Origin: Amphritea sp.
GTDB lineage: Bacteria; Pseudomonadota; Gammaproteobacteria; Pseudomonadales; Balneatricaceae
Assembly: GCA_018067325.1 (NCBI GenBank)
Contig: JAGPUU010000197.1
Coordinates: 1-6,144 of the forward strand
Reading direction: 5' to 3'
Length of the DNA: 6,144 nt
Positions 1-6,144 of the stretch are shown here, in pieces. The notes beneath the pieces are model-generated. The model had not been told where the DNA came from. It saw only the letters and a program-made list of their open reading frames with translations, and did no database searches. A program made the translations under genes and the position numbers. Position 1 is the stretch's first letter; each line of letters begins with the position of its first letter.

Positions 1-215
1 TTTGAGCGGCGAGGGTTTATCTCTGCTCAGCGTGTTGGCCTATGAGTTTTGATACCTGTTTAGTAAGTATTAGTACTAAGTATGTATAAAACTCATTCCC
101 CCGGTTAATTGTTGTAAAGCTGGTATTTTCCCAAAATATGGGTAGGTCTGGGGTCTGTATCCAGCCCTCTCGATAGTCAGAAAATAAGAACAATCCTTAA
201 TCAAGGAGCATTGCA
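1..215. other. Region upstream of the PQQ dehydrogenase
   Basis: No complete gene is visible. On the + strand two frames are open from the left edge and stop early, at 43-45 (TGA) and 50-52 (TGA). Either could be the C-terminus of an upstream gene, but 14-16 residues are too few to choose. Bases 70-79 form a perfect 10-bp palindrome (TTAGTACTAA) flanked by a direct repeat AAGTAT at 65-70 and 78-83. Bases 124-129 and 133-138 form an inverted repeat (TATTTT, CCC spacer, AAAATA). These could be operator sites for the downstream gene, which is inference. No convincing sigma-70 promoter was found; TTGTTG at 109-114 with CAAAAT at 132-137 is a weak candidate. Confidence 0.4.
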
Positions 216-1979
216 ATGAAAAAGTTCGGCGGCAGTTTTGCTGTAACAGCATTGGTAACGGCAATGTCTGTATCAGGTATCGCTCAGGCAGGCGTAACTG
301 ATAAAGACATCATGCAAGATCAGATGACTGTAGAAGACGTGGTATCCAACGGTATGGGCCCAAGGGGGCAACGTTACAGCCCGCTGGATATGATCAATGC
401 TGATACCGTGCAGGATATGCGCCCGGTATGGGCTTTCTCTTTCGGTGGTGAGAAACAACGGGGTCAGGAATCCCAACCGATGGTTAAAGATGGCGTTATG
501 TATGTAACGGCATCTTACTCACGGGTATTTGCGATAGACACAAAAACGGGTGATGAACTTTGGGAATATAACGCTCGTCTACCCGATGGCATCATGCCTT
601 GCTGTGACGTAATTAACCGGGGTGTTGCGCTTTACGGTGATCTGGTCATCTTTGGTACGTTGGATGCTAAGTTAGTCGCTCTGGATGCTAAGACCGGTAA
701 AGTGAAGTGGAAGAAAAAGGTAGCTGACTACAAAGAGGGCTACTCAATCACAGCAGCCCCACAGGTGGTTAATGGCAAAATCATTACCGGTGTTTCCGGT
801 GGTGAGTTTGGTATCGTAGGTAAGGTTGAAGCATACGATGCGACGACCGGTAAGATCCTCTGGACCCGGCCGACTGTAGAAGGTCATATGGGGTACATCT
901 GGAAAGATGGCAAGAAGGTTGAAAACGGTATCTCCGGCGGTAAAGCGGGTCAGACATGGCCTGGCGATCTGTGGAAGAGTGGTGGTGCAGCAACCTGGTT
1001 GGGCGGAACTTATGATCCGGATACCAATTCGCTGTTCATCGGTACGGGTAACCCTGCCCCATGGAACTCTCACATGCGTCCTGGCGATAACCTGTTCTCC
1101 TCATCTCGTCTAGCGATCGATCCTGATACCGGTAAGATCAAGTGGCACTTCCAGACTACACCACATGATGGTTGGGATTACGATGGCGTAAACGAGCTTA
1201 TCTCATTCGATTATAAGGCTGATGGTAAAACGGTTAAAGCGGCAGCAACGGCTGACCGTAACGGATTTATGTACGTTTTGAACCGTACTAACGGCGACTA
1301 TATCCGTGGCTTCCCATTCGTTGATGAGATCACTTGGGCGAAAGGCCTGGATAAGAACGGTCGACCTATTTACGACGAGGCGTTCCGTCCGGGTAACCCA
1401 ACGGTCACTGAAGATGGCAAGAAAGGTTCATCTGTACGTGCTGTCCCCGCATTCCTGGGTGGTAAGAACTGGATGCCGATGGCTTATAGCCAGGATACAG
1501 AGTTATTCTATGTGCCTTCTAATGAGTGGGCGATGGATATCTGGAATGAGCCAACAGCCTATAAGAAAGGCGCGGCATACTTAGGTGCAGGTTTCACTAT
1601 CTCGCCTATGAATGACAGTCATATCGGCGTTCTGAAAGCGATGGATCCGAAAACGGGTAAAGAAGTATGGCGCTACCAGAACTATGCTCCACTTTGGGGT
1701 GGTGTACTGGCAACTGCTGGTAACCTGGTCTTCATCGGTACGCCTGAAGGCTACCTGAAAGGTTTTGATGCTAAGACAGGTGAGCTGAAATATCAGTTCA
1801 ACACCGGTTCCGGCATCGTTGGTTCACCTATTACCTGGAAGCAGGATGGCGAGCAGTTCCTATCAGTTCTATCCGGCTGGGGTGGTGCAGTACCGCTTTG
1901 GGGTGGTGAAGTTGCTAAGCGTGTTAAGCATCTGAACCAGGGTGGTTCTGTCTGGACTTTCAAGTTACCTAAGTCTTAA
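216..1979 (+). CDS. pedH: PQQ-dependent alcohol dehydrogenase, lanthanide type (PedH/ExaF-like)
   Basis: This is a periplasmic quinoprotein that oxidises primary alcohols (family substrates include ethanol, 2-phenylethanol and methanol) to aldehydes and passes electrons to a c-type cytochrome. The 587 residues match the usual family length of about 600. Residues 1-25 are a Sec signal peptide with a likely cleavage after AQA. The vicinal cysteines C129-C130 form the ring disulfide next to PQQ. By family alignment E197, N279 and D321 are metal and catalytic residues, W248 lies under PQQ and R348 is the active-site arginine. The motif [10 protein letters not shown] (318-327) places a second aspartate, D323, two residues after D321, which is the signature of lanthanide rather than calcium enzymes. 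Repeated blade motifs of the DxxTGK-W type (for example 108-116, 157-165, 208-216, 477-485) support the eight-bladed propeller. The start is secure: AAGGAG at 203-208 lies 7 nt before the ATG. No cytochrome or pqq gene adjoins it, and a terminator follows. XoxF is the main alternative, but DGWD instead of DEWD and the N-terminal region favour PedH/ExaF. Confidence 0.93.
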   Translation: MKKFGGSFAVTALVTAMSVSGIAQAGVTDKDIMQDQMTVEDVVSNGMGPRGQRYSPLDMINADTVQDMRPVWAFSFGGEKQRGQESQPMVKDGVMYVTASYSRVFAIDTKTGDELWEYNARLPDGIMPCCDVINRGVALYGDLVIFGTLDAKLVALDAKTGKVKWKKKVADYKEGYSITAAPQVVNGKIITGVSGGEFGIVGKVEAYDATTGKILWTRPTVEGHMGYIWKDGKKVENGISGGKAGQTWPGDLWKSGGAATWLGGTYDPDTNSLFIGTGNPAPWNSHMRPGDNLFSSSRLAIDPDTGKIKWHFQTTPHDGWDYDGVNELISFDYKADGKTVKAAATADRNGFMYVLNRTNGDYIRGFPFVDEITWAKGLDKNGRPIYDEAFRPGNPTVTEDGKKGSSVRAVPAFLGGKNWMPMAYSQDTELFYVPSNEWAMDIWNEPTAYKKGAAYLGAGFTISPMNDSHIGVLKAMDPKTGKEVWRYQNYAPLWGGVLATAGNLVFIGTPEGYLKGFDAKTGELKYQFNTGSGIVGSPITWKQDGEQFLSVLSGWGGAVPLWGGEVAKRVKHLNQGGSVWTFKLPKS

Positions 1980-1991
1980 TCGTAGCTAATT

Positions 1992-2020
1992 AAAAAAGGA
2001 GCCGTAAGGCTCCTTTTTTT
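1992..2020. terminator. Bidirectional rho-independent terminator
   Basis: A perfect 12-bp stem (AAAAAAGGAGCC at 1992-2003 with GGCTCCTTTTTT at 2008-2019) closes a GTAA tetraloop of the GNRA type. On the + strand it ends in a run of seven T. On the - strand the A-run at 1992-1997 becomes the T-run. It starts 13 bases after the dehydrogenase stop and lies 47 bases beyond the rlmJ stop, so it can end transcription of both converging genes. Confidence 0.92.
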
Positions 2021-2066
2021 GTTTTGCAGGGTTTGGTTTTTACCGTTTTGCTCAGTGAATAGAAAA

Positions 2067-2903
2067 CTACTCGTCGACCAGTTGATCACACCGGTAAAGT
2101 GCACCATCACCGGTGTCCAGCGCCTTGCTGAGACGGGGCAACAGCTGAGTCATTTTGCCCATCAGTTTCCAGGGTGGGTTTATAACGATCATTCCAGATG
2201 ATGTCATGCCTCGTTCAACTGAATCAGGCTCTAGACCCAGCTCAAATCGTTGGATGTTTTTAATTCCGCTGTTAATAAAGCGTCTTTCCAATTTATTGAT
2301 CCGCTGGCGATCTACTACCGGATACCAGAGCGCATAGGTACCTGTAGAAAATTTGCTATGGGCCTGTTTTATTAATTTGAATACATCTTCGTAATCAGAT
2401 TTTATCTCGTAGGATGGATCAACCAACATTACGCCTCTTCGTGAAGCTGGTGGAATGAGTGCTAAAACATTACTCAGGCTATCCTCATTGGTCGCTATAA
2501 CCTGGCGGTGTCTGGCGGTATTTTGCTTGAGTAATTGGTAATCTTTCGGATGAAGCTCATATAACCAGGCTTTATCTTTCTGTCGCAGGTATTGAGTAGC
2601 GATAAGCGGGGAGCCGGGATAGAAACGTAGCTTTCCATCTTTGTTGCACCCATCGATAGCATCAAAATAGCTTTTTAGCTCGGGCCATTTGTCCGCTTTT
2701 AGCTTACTGATCCCTCCCTGATGTTCACCGAGTTTAGTGGCGGTTTCAGAGTAGAGGTCGTAAAGGCCCGCACCAGAGTGGGTGTCGAAATAGTCAAAAG
2801 GTTTATCTTTTTGGCTTAGATGTTCAAGAATCTCGACCAGCACTATGTGTTTAAGAACGTCGGCAAAGTTGCCTGCATGAAAAGAGTGGCGATAGCTTAG
2901 CAA
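2067..2903 (-). CDS. rlmJ: 23S rRNA (adenine(2030)-N6)-methyltransferase RlmJ
   Basis: RlmJ methylates N6 of A2030 in 23S rRNA using S-adenosylmethionine; it acts in the cytoplasm on rRNA during ribosome assembly. The 278 residues match the E. coli protein (280). The N-terminus MLSYRHSFHAGNFADVLKH is the family hallmark and keeps Y4, H6 and K18. DTHSGAG (40-46) is the SAM-binding loop, followed by YPGSPLIA (95-102), ELHP (116-119), the catalytic motif DPSYE (162-166), ALWYPVV (191-197) and INPPW (241-245). The catalytic motif is DPSY instead of the commoner DPPY, so the second proline is serine while the aspartate and tyrosine remain. The start codon is TTG at 2903-2901: the conserved N-terminus begins exactly there, and no ATG lies upstream in frame before a stop. 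A weak GGA lies 8 nt before it. It is probably a single-gene unit expressed from the promoter at 2955-2983. Confidence 0.95.
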   Translation of the reverse strand: MLSYRHSFHAGNFADVLKHIVLVEILEHLSQKDKPFDYFDTHSGAGLYDLYSETATKLGEHQGGISKLKADKWPELKSYFDAIDGCNKDGKLRFYPGSPLIATQYLRQKDKAWLYELHPKDYQLLKQNTARHRQVIATNEDSLSNVLALIPPASRRGVMLVDPSYEIKSDYEDVFKLIKQAHSKFSTGTYALWYPVVDRQRINKLERRFINSGIKNIQRFELGLEPDSVERGMTSSGMIVINPPWKLMGKMTQLLPRLSKALDTGDGALYRCDQLVDE

Positions 2904-3154
2904 TGTAATGTTCCAGATTAGTGAGGGTTTAGCTGAAAAAGGTAGAGTATGAGGACTATCGTTATTTACCCTTCTTGGGTCAAGCTTTTCTCATGTTAAT
3001 AAGCTTACCGGCGTTGAAGAGCGAAGGAGATGAAAGTGGAGCGAGAGAAGGTATTCTCGATCTACACCAGCTTAAACATTCGCTATTGAAACAGCTGGAT
3101 AAGCTGAACTCTGCATAATCAGGTGATCATTTAAAGAAGGCGTTTATTAATTTA
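2904..3154. other. Intergenic region between rlmJ and the LuxR-type gene
   Basis: This gap contains the predicted rlmJ promoter. On the + strand there is an open frame of 61 codons plus stop (2933-3118) whose only ATG, at 2993, would give 41 residues rich in Leu and Lys; no ribosome binding site precedes that ATG. I do not call it a gene. I see no rho-independent terminator for the LuxR-type gene, which ends at 3155. Confidence 0.5.
2955..2983 (-). promoter_or_regulatory. Predicted sigma-70 promoter of rlmJ
   Basis: Read on the - strand, TTGACC (+ strand 2978-2983, five of six consensus positions) is followed after exactly 17 bp by GATAGT (+ strand 2955-2960, four of six). Transcription would start near 2948, giving a 5' leader of about 45 nt before the TTG start of rlmJ. 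Position, orientation and spacing all fit; the assignment is by eye. Confidence 0.55.
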
Positions 3155-3664
3155 TTAGAGAAGGTCTTCGATAAACCATGCTGAAAAGGCATGCCGCCCA
3201 GGCACCCCCGCTTTATGGTAGGTCGAGGAGGCTTGTTGGCGGATAGTTTTTTCAGCGGTGCCTCGCAAGGCAGCGATCTCTTTCAGGCTGTAGCCTTTAA
3301 GTAGCATCTGGCCTACATCCTTTTCACTGGATGTTAATTGCCAATCATTGAACTGTTCTGTAATTGCCTGCCGCAGCTGGTGACGAGCCGCTAACACTGT
3401 TTCTGATTCTGGGGCAGGCATAGTTTTTACTGCTTCCAACTCACGATTTATACGCCTGATTTGGCTACGTTTGAGAAAGTTATCGACGACTAACCAACAT
3501 AAAATAAGCAGCGCAATGAGCAGAATAGTAGCTTCTTGCAATAGGTGAGTTGTACTTGCCCCGTGGGATATGTCTACAGCTATATCACTACCGCTGGCGA
3601 TGACGACTATCGCCAGAAAAAGCATCATCAAGTAATCTTGTAAAAAATATTTTAACACTGTCAT
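3155..3664 (-). CDS. Membrane-anchored LuxR-type helix-turn-helix regulator
   Basis: This small protein has a membrane N-terminus and a cytoplasmic DNA-binding C-terminus. Two hydrophobic segments lie at about residues 10-26 and 41-60, joined by a short loop (27-40) that should face the periplasm. Residues 62-104 are charged and probably helical, a likely linker or coiled coil. Residues 108-165 match a LuxR/GerE-type helix-turn-helix: LTSSEKDV (110-117), KGYSLKEIA (123-131), the recognition-helix region GTAEKTIRQQ (135-144) and HKAGVPGRHAF (150-160). There is no response-regulator receiver or autoinducer-binding domain, so any signal probably enters through the membrane part, which is inference. 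The target is unknown; the divergent GGDEF sensor gene is an obvious candidate. The start is uncertain: AGGA lies only one base before the ATG at 3664 but 7 nt before an in-frame GTG at 3658 (codon 3), so the protein may have 167 rather than 169 residues. Confidence 0.8.
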   Translation of the reverse strand: MTVLKYFLQDYLMMLFLAIVVIASGSDIAVDISHGASTTHLLQEATILLIALLILCWLVVDNFLKRSQIRRINRELEAVKTMPAPESETVLAARHQLRQAITEQFNDWQLTSSEKDVGQMLLKGYSLKEIAALRGTAEKTIRQQASSTYHKAGVPGRHAFSAWFIEDLL

Positions 3665-3680
3665 TTCCTATTTTATTTTT

Positions 3681-3709
3681 GTTATACGTCTCTAGAGCAC
3701 AGATGTTGA
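3681..3709 (-). promoter_or_regulatory. Possible promoter of the LuxR-type gene
   Basis: On the - strand TCAACA (+ strand 3704-3709, four of six) is followed after 17 bp by TATAAC (+ strand 3681-3686, five of six). Transcription would start near 3674, leaving a leader of only about 10 nt before the ATG or 16 nt before the alternative GTG. The very short leader makes this tentative. Confidence 0.35.
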
Positions 3710-3868
3710 AACTTTCAATTACTTGATTTGATTAGGCATGGGTTTCATTAAGCATATATTAGTACGGATGACAGATAAAATTAACTAGTGAAATAAGTAC
3801 GTCTGAAACTATTTATGTTTGAGACAAATTTGTATTTGTGTTGTATTGGTACAAGGTCTCGTTGTTGC

Positions 3869-3907
3869 TTATCAGTTAATCAGATGATCTTAATGTATTA
3901 CTGATAA
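3869..3907. repeat. Inverted repeat, possible operator
   Basis: TTATCAGT at 3869-3876 and ACTGATAA at 3900-3907 are perfect inverted copies. With one bulged T (3877) the arms extend to 11 bp (AAT at 3878-3880 with ATT at 3897-3899). Between them AGATGATCT (3882-3890) is itself a small palindrome. It lies about 83 bases upstream of the predicted -35 box of the sensor gene. No T-run follows either arm, so a DNA-binding site is more likely than a terminator; the ligand is unknown. Confidence 0.45.
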
Positions 3908-3989
3908 AAGTGCTGGTGACGGAATACAAAGACAGGGAATAGACTTGTTCTTTGGATTAAGGGAGTGCTTTATATCTTGTTTAACGCTG

Positions 3990-4017
3990 ATGACAGTGGC
4001 AATGTAAAAGAGATAAT
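3990..4017 (+). promoter_or_regulatory. Predicted sigma-70 promoter of the GGDEF sensor gene
   Basis: ATGACA at 3990-3995 and GATAAT at 4012-4017 each match the sigma-70 consensus at five of six positions and are 16 bp apart. A transcript would begin near 4024 and carry a leader of about 89 nt, which would include the whole hairpin at 4045-4101. Confidence 0.5.
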
Positions 4018-4044
4018 AAACTTCGGTGTGATATGGATGTTCAG

Positions 4045-4101
4045 CTGCTTATCCGTGGGGGGGACGCAGCGCTGGCAAGAAGCTGAACCCCGGATAGCCA
4101 G
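4045..4101 (+). promoter_or_regulatory. Bulged hairpin in the 5' leader of the GGDEF sensor gene
   Basis: The leader can fold into a long stem: CTGC 4045-4048 with GC(C)AG 4097-4101, TATCCG 4050-4055 with CGGATA 4091-4096, and GGG 4057-4059 with CCC 4088-4090, with single bulges at 4049, 4056 and 4099. The apical part can pair CAGC (4067-4070) with GCTG (4082-4085). A run of seven G (4057-4063) forms part of it. The foot of the stem lies 5 bases before the AGG (4107-4109) that should act as ribosome binding site, so folding could influence translation. No T-run follows, so it is not a standard terminator. It matches no riboswitch class that I recognise. Confidence 0.45.
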
Positions 4102-4112
4102 AATTCAGGTCT

Positions 4113-6144
4113 ATGTTAGCCAACAATAAAAAGATTTTCTCCAACAACAGTGCTCTGATGTCTGTTGCCGCCGCAGTTGTTGGTCTGCTAATCACAATTA
4201 TTGCTTACCAGTATACGGTTGTTATTGAGCAACGACAGAGGCAGTCACTTATTGCCCAGGTGGCAACTGAACATCGGGCGCAGCTACAGAATCATGTTGA
4301 TAGTACTGTTGAGATTCTTGACTCAATCGCAAGCTTTGTAACCCACAATCAGCAGATAAGCCGAGCCGCTTTTAAGTCTTTTACCCAGTCTGTCTTTAAA
4401 CGACATTCAGAACTTTTTGCGCTTCACTGGATTCCAAAGGTTGTTCATAAAGACAGGGCTAACTTTGAGCAGCTTTTGGTAGATGAAGGGTTTCAAAGTA
4501 GCATTAATGCTTTAAAGCCTAAAACGAACACTCTTATCCCCTCGCCCAAAAAAGATGTTTACTATCCGATACTGTATTCTGAGCCACTTGAGCCAGCGCG
4601 TAGAGTTGTTGGTTTAGATGCCTATTCGCGCAGCCACAATGTAGAAGTAATTGATAGATTATTAAGTGGGTCAGCGCAATTCTTATCTACCGCTCCTTTT
4701 GCTCTTGCAAGGGATGAAGTCGGTCACTTGTCAGTGGTCTTTTTTCGACCTGTTTACGATCTTACTCCCGTTAAAGGGAGATCTGAGCTTCGCGGTTTTA
4801 TTGCTGCTGTTGTTAAACCCCAACGTCTGATAGATAAGCAGGTAATAGGTCATGATGTCAGTGCTATGAAACTTGATGATGTGACCAGTGGGAAAATAGT
4901 TGAGATAGCCTCTTCCGGCACTAGTTTCAGTGACATGGACGGAGCTTCATATATATCTGAATTCACGGTGCTTGGGCGCAACTGGTCACTACAGGTTTGG
5001 GGCAGTAAGATGCTGCACTCTGAAGCGTACCATATAGAATACTGGATACTGCTCTTCGGTTTTTTATTCACATTCATGCTGGTTTTTGTCTTGTCCCGTT
5101 TGAGTGCTTCCCATCGACAGGTGTTGCTGGAACGGGATAGAGCTCAAAGCTACCTGGACACGGTTGATACTATCATGATGGTTCTTGACCAGCAGGGCGG
5201 CATCAGGATGATCAATCGAAAAGGAAGTGAGGTTCTGGGATATAACCAGGCGGACCTGCTGGGGAAAAGCTGGTTTAGTGATGATTTAGTTGTTGATAGT
5301 CTCGAAGAGCAAAAAGGCTTTAATTTTTTACTAAATAGTACTTCAGTTGATAGCGATCTCTATCTGAGCGAGAGTAAGGTTCGTGCTCGTAATGGTTTGA
5401 TACGTCTGATCACTTGGCGAAATAAAAGACGTATTAATGAAAACGGTGATGTTGTTGGAGTGCTATGTTCCGGCAGTGACATTACTGAGCAACGACATAA
5501 TGAGATGTTGGAAAAACTCAGAAGCAGAGCGATGGAGGCGGCATTGAGAGGTGAGTCTCTGAGTTATGTTCTGAATCTAGTGCTTACGGGTATTGAAAAT
5601 CAATACCCGGGAGCTTTATGTAGTATTTTACTTCTGGATAAAACAGGTAAACACTTACTGAGCTGCGCTGCACCCTCATTACCAAAAGGTTACCAAAACG
5701 CGATTCATGGGCTTGAGATAGGTGAAGGGGTCGGATCATGCGGTACGGCGGCATTCCGTCGTGAGCGTGTAATTGTTGAAGATATTGAGACTCATCCGTT
5801 CTGGGCTTCCTTTAAAGATTTAGCGCTTAGTCATAACCTGGGAAGTTGCTGGTCTGAACCAATTTTTGGTAAGAAACATCGCCTTAAGGGAACCTTTGCT
5901 ATCTACCACCAGGAACCCTCGCTACCCAGTGATGAAGACCTGGAGCTGATCACCAGTATGGCAGCATTTGTCAGTATGCTGATTGAAGAGTTCCAGGTAG
6001 AAGAGGCTCTGGTTCAGATGGCTAATACGGATGCCCTGACCGGATTGAATAATCGGCGGAAACTCTTAGCCTCTCTTGAGGAGGAGTTTGCTCGGACAAA
6101 GCGTTATGGGCGACATTTTAGTCTCTGTATGCTGGATCTGGATC
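4113..6144 (+). CDS. CHASE-PAS-GAF-GGDEF membrane sensor, 3' end outside window
   Basis: This is a membrane-bound signalling protein, probably a diguanylate cyclase that makes cyclic di-GMP in response to an external signal. 677 codons are present and the frame is open at the window edge. Domains: membrane helix at about 14-32; periplasmic CHASE domain at about 75-245, with LHWIPKV (104-110), YYPILYSEP (150-158), VVGLDAYS (166-173) and FFRPVYD (210-216); second helix 310-328; PAS about 347-462, with [12 protein letters not shown] and the closing SDITEQR; GAF about 481-629, with [13 protein letters not shown] (537-549); GGDEF from about 636, with [12 protein letters not shown] (638-649) and MLDLD (673-677), where D675 corresponds to a metal-binding aspartate. 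The GG(D/E)EF active site and any EAL domain lie beyond the edge, so catalytic activity cannot be judged. ATG 4113 is the only good start: an in-frame stop lies at 4095-4097, and AGG at 4107-4109 is unusually close (3 nt). The gene is divergent from the LuxR-type regulator. Confidence 0.9.
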   Translation, partial: MLANNKKIFSNNSALMSVAAAVVGLLITIIAYQYTVVIEQRQRQSLIAQVATEHRAQLQNHVDSTVEILDSIASFVTHNQQISRAAFKSFTQSVFKRHSELFALHWIPKVVHKDRANFEQLLVDEGFQSSINALKPKTNTLIPSPKKDVYYPILYSEPLEPARRVVGLDAYSRSHNVEVIDRLLSGSAQFLSTAPFALARDEVGHLSVVFFRPVYDLTPVKGRSELRGFIAAVVKPQRLIDKQVIGHDVSAMKLDDVTSGKIVEIASSGTSFSDMDGASYISEFTVLGRNWSLQVWGSKMLHSEAYHIEYWILLFGFLFTFMLVFVLSRLSASHRQVLLERDRAQSYLDTVDTIMMVLDQQGGIRMINRKGSEVLGYNQADLLGKSWFSDDLVVDSLEEQKGFNFLLNSTSVDSDLYLSESKVRARNGLIRLITWRNKRRINENGDVVGVLCSGSDITEQRHNEMLEKLRSRAMEAALRGESLSYVLNLVLTGIENQYPGALCSILLLDKTGKHLLSCAAPSLPKGYQNAIHGLEIGEGVGSCGTAAFRRERVIVEDIETHPFWASFKDLALSHNLGSCWSEPIFGKKHRLKGTFAIYHQEPSLPSDEDLELITSMAAFVSMLIEEFQVEEALVQMANTDALTGLNNRRKLLASLEEEFARTKRYGRHFSLCMLDLD

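Larger units (their letters stand above)
3665..4112. other. Divergent intergenic control region
   Basis: These 448 AT-rich bases separate the divergent LuxR-type and GGDEF sensor genes. No open frame longer than about 30 codons with a plausible start was seen in it. It contains predicted promoters facing both ways, an inverted repeat at 3869-3907, a 10-bp perfect palindrome ACAAATTTGT at 3824-3833, and two copies of TACGTCT (3685-3691 and 3798-3804), each followed within about 20 bases by TGAAACT. A folded leader lies at 4045-4101. The length is more than two simple promoters need, which suggests regulatory input, but no binding site can be assigned to a named regulator. Confidence 0.6.

Noticed and set aside
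1..52. C-terminal fragment of an upstream gene
   Set aside because: Two + frames stop at 45 and 52 with 14-16 residues each; nothing distinguishes a true coding end from chance.
76..264. 62-codon minus-strand frame over the dehydrogenase start
   Set aside because: It overlaps the well-supported ribosome binding site and signal peptide and has no family features.
744..1073. Antisense open frames inside the dehydrogenase gene (also 273-476, 784-993) and overlapping + frames at 907-1113 and 1306-1584
   Set aside because: They lie wholly inside a strongly supported quinoprotein gene, have arginine- and histidine-rich unstructured translations, and lack ribosome binding sites; they are shadows.
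2019..2337. Plus-strand frames of about 60 codons opposite the end of rlmJ
   Set aside because: One begins inside the terminator and both are antisense to conserved rlmJ codons; no family resemblance.
4057..4098. Cyclic di-GMP-I (GEMM) riboswitch
   Set aside because: Only GGGGACGCA resembles the aptamer. The GGCAAA-type segment that should lie about 20 bases upstream and the following paired AAGCC/GGCCUAA elements are missing.
4033..4129. Two mini-ORFs in the sensor leader: ATG 4033 (17 codons) and ATG 4037 (30 codons, overlapping the sensor start in another frame)
   Set aside because: Neither has a ribosome binding site or recognisable sequence; the second overlaps the sensor start by chance. 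A leader-peptide role cannot be excluded but is unsupported.
4850..5077. 75-codon minus-strand frame
   Set aside because: It is antisense to the CHASE and second membrane helix part of the sensor gene, whose domain motifs are clear in the + frame.
1..6144. CRISPR array, insertion sequence, integrase, toxin-antitoxin or phage-defence genes
   Set aside because: No regularly spaced repeats, transposase motifs, terminal repeats or known defence proteins were seen; all large genes are accounted for by ordinary families.

Overview
The window looks like chromosomal DNA from a gammaproteobacterium. RlmJ is close to the enterobacterial protein along its whole length, and the neighbours (a lanthanide-type PQQ alcohol dehydrogenase, a membrane-anchored LuxR-type regulator, a CHASE/PAS/GAF/GGDEF sensor) suit a free-living, perhaps marine, Oceanospirillales-like species. 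That lineage is inference from gene content, not a sequence match. There are no tRNA or rRNA genes, insertion sequences, CRISPR arrays or other signs of mobility.

Layout: 1-215 is a leader region with small palindromes and possibly the last codons of an upstream gene. 216-1979 (+) encodes a secreted pyrroloquinoline-quinone alcohol dehydrogenase of the PedH/ExaF type, carrying the extra aspartate that marks lanthanide-dependent enzymes. A strong hairpin at 1992-2020 can terminate both this gene and the converging rlmJ (2067-2903, -), which starts at TTG and has a good promoter at 2955-2983. The 251-base gap after rlmJ holds that promoter and a doubtful short open frame. 3155-3664 (-) encodes a two-helix membrane protein with a C-terminal LuxR-type DNA-binding domain. 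A 448-base intergenic region (3665-4112) separates it from a divergent gene (4113 to the window end, +) for a membrane sensor with periplasmic CHASE, then PAS, GAF and the beginning of a GGDEF domain. That gene runs off the right edge.

Functional links: the dehydrogenase and rlmJ are probably independent single-gene units that share a terminator. The LuxR-type regulator and the GGDEF sensor are divergent and share a long, AT-rich control region with an inverted repeat. The sensor gene also has a good predicted promoter followed by a roughly 89-nt leader that folds into a long bulged hairpin ending just before the ribosome binding site. This pair is the part most worth a second look. No clearly new multi-gene system is visible.
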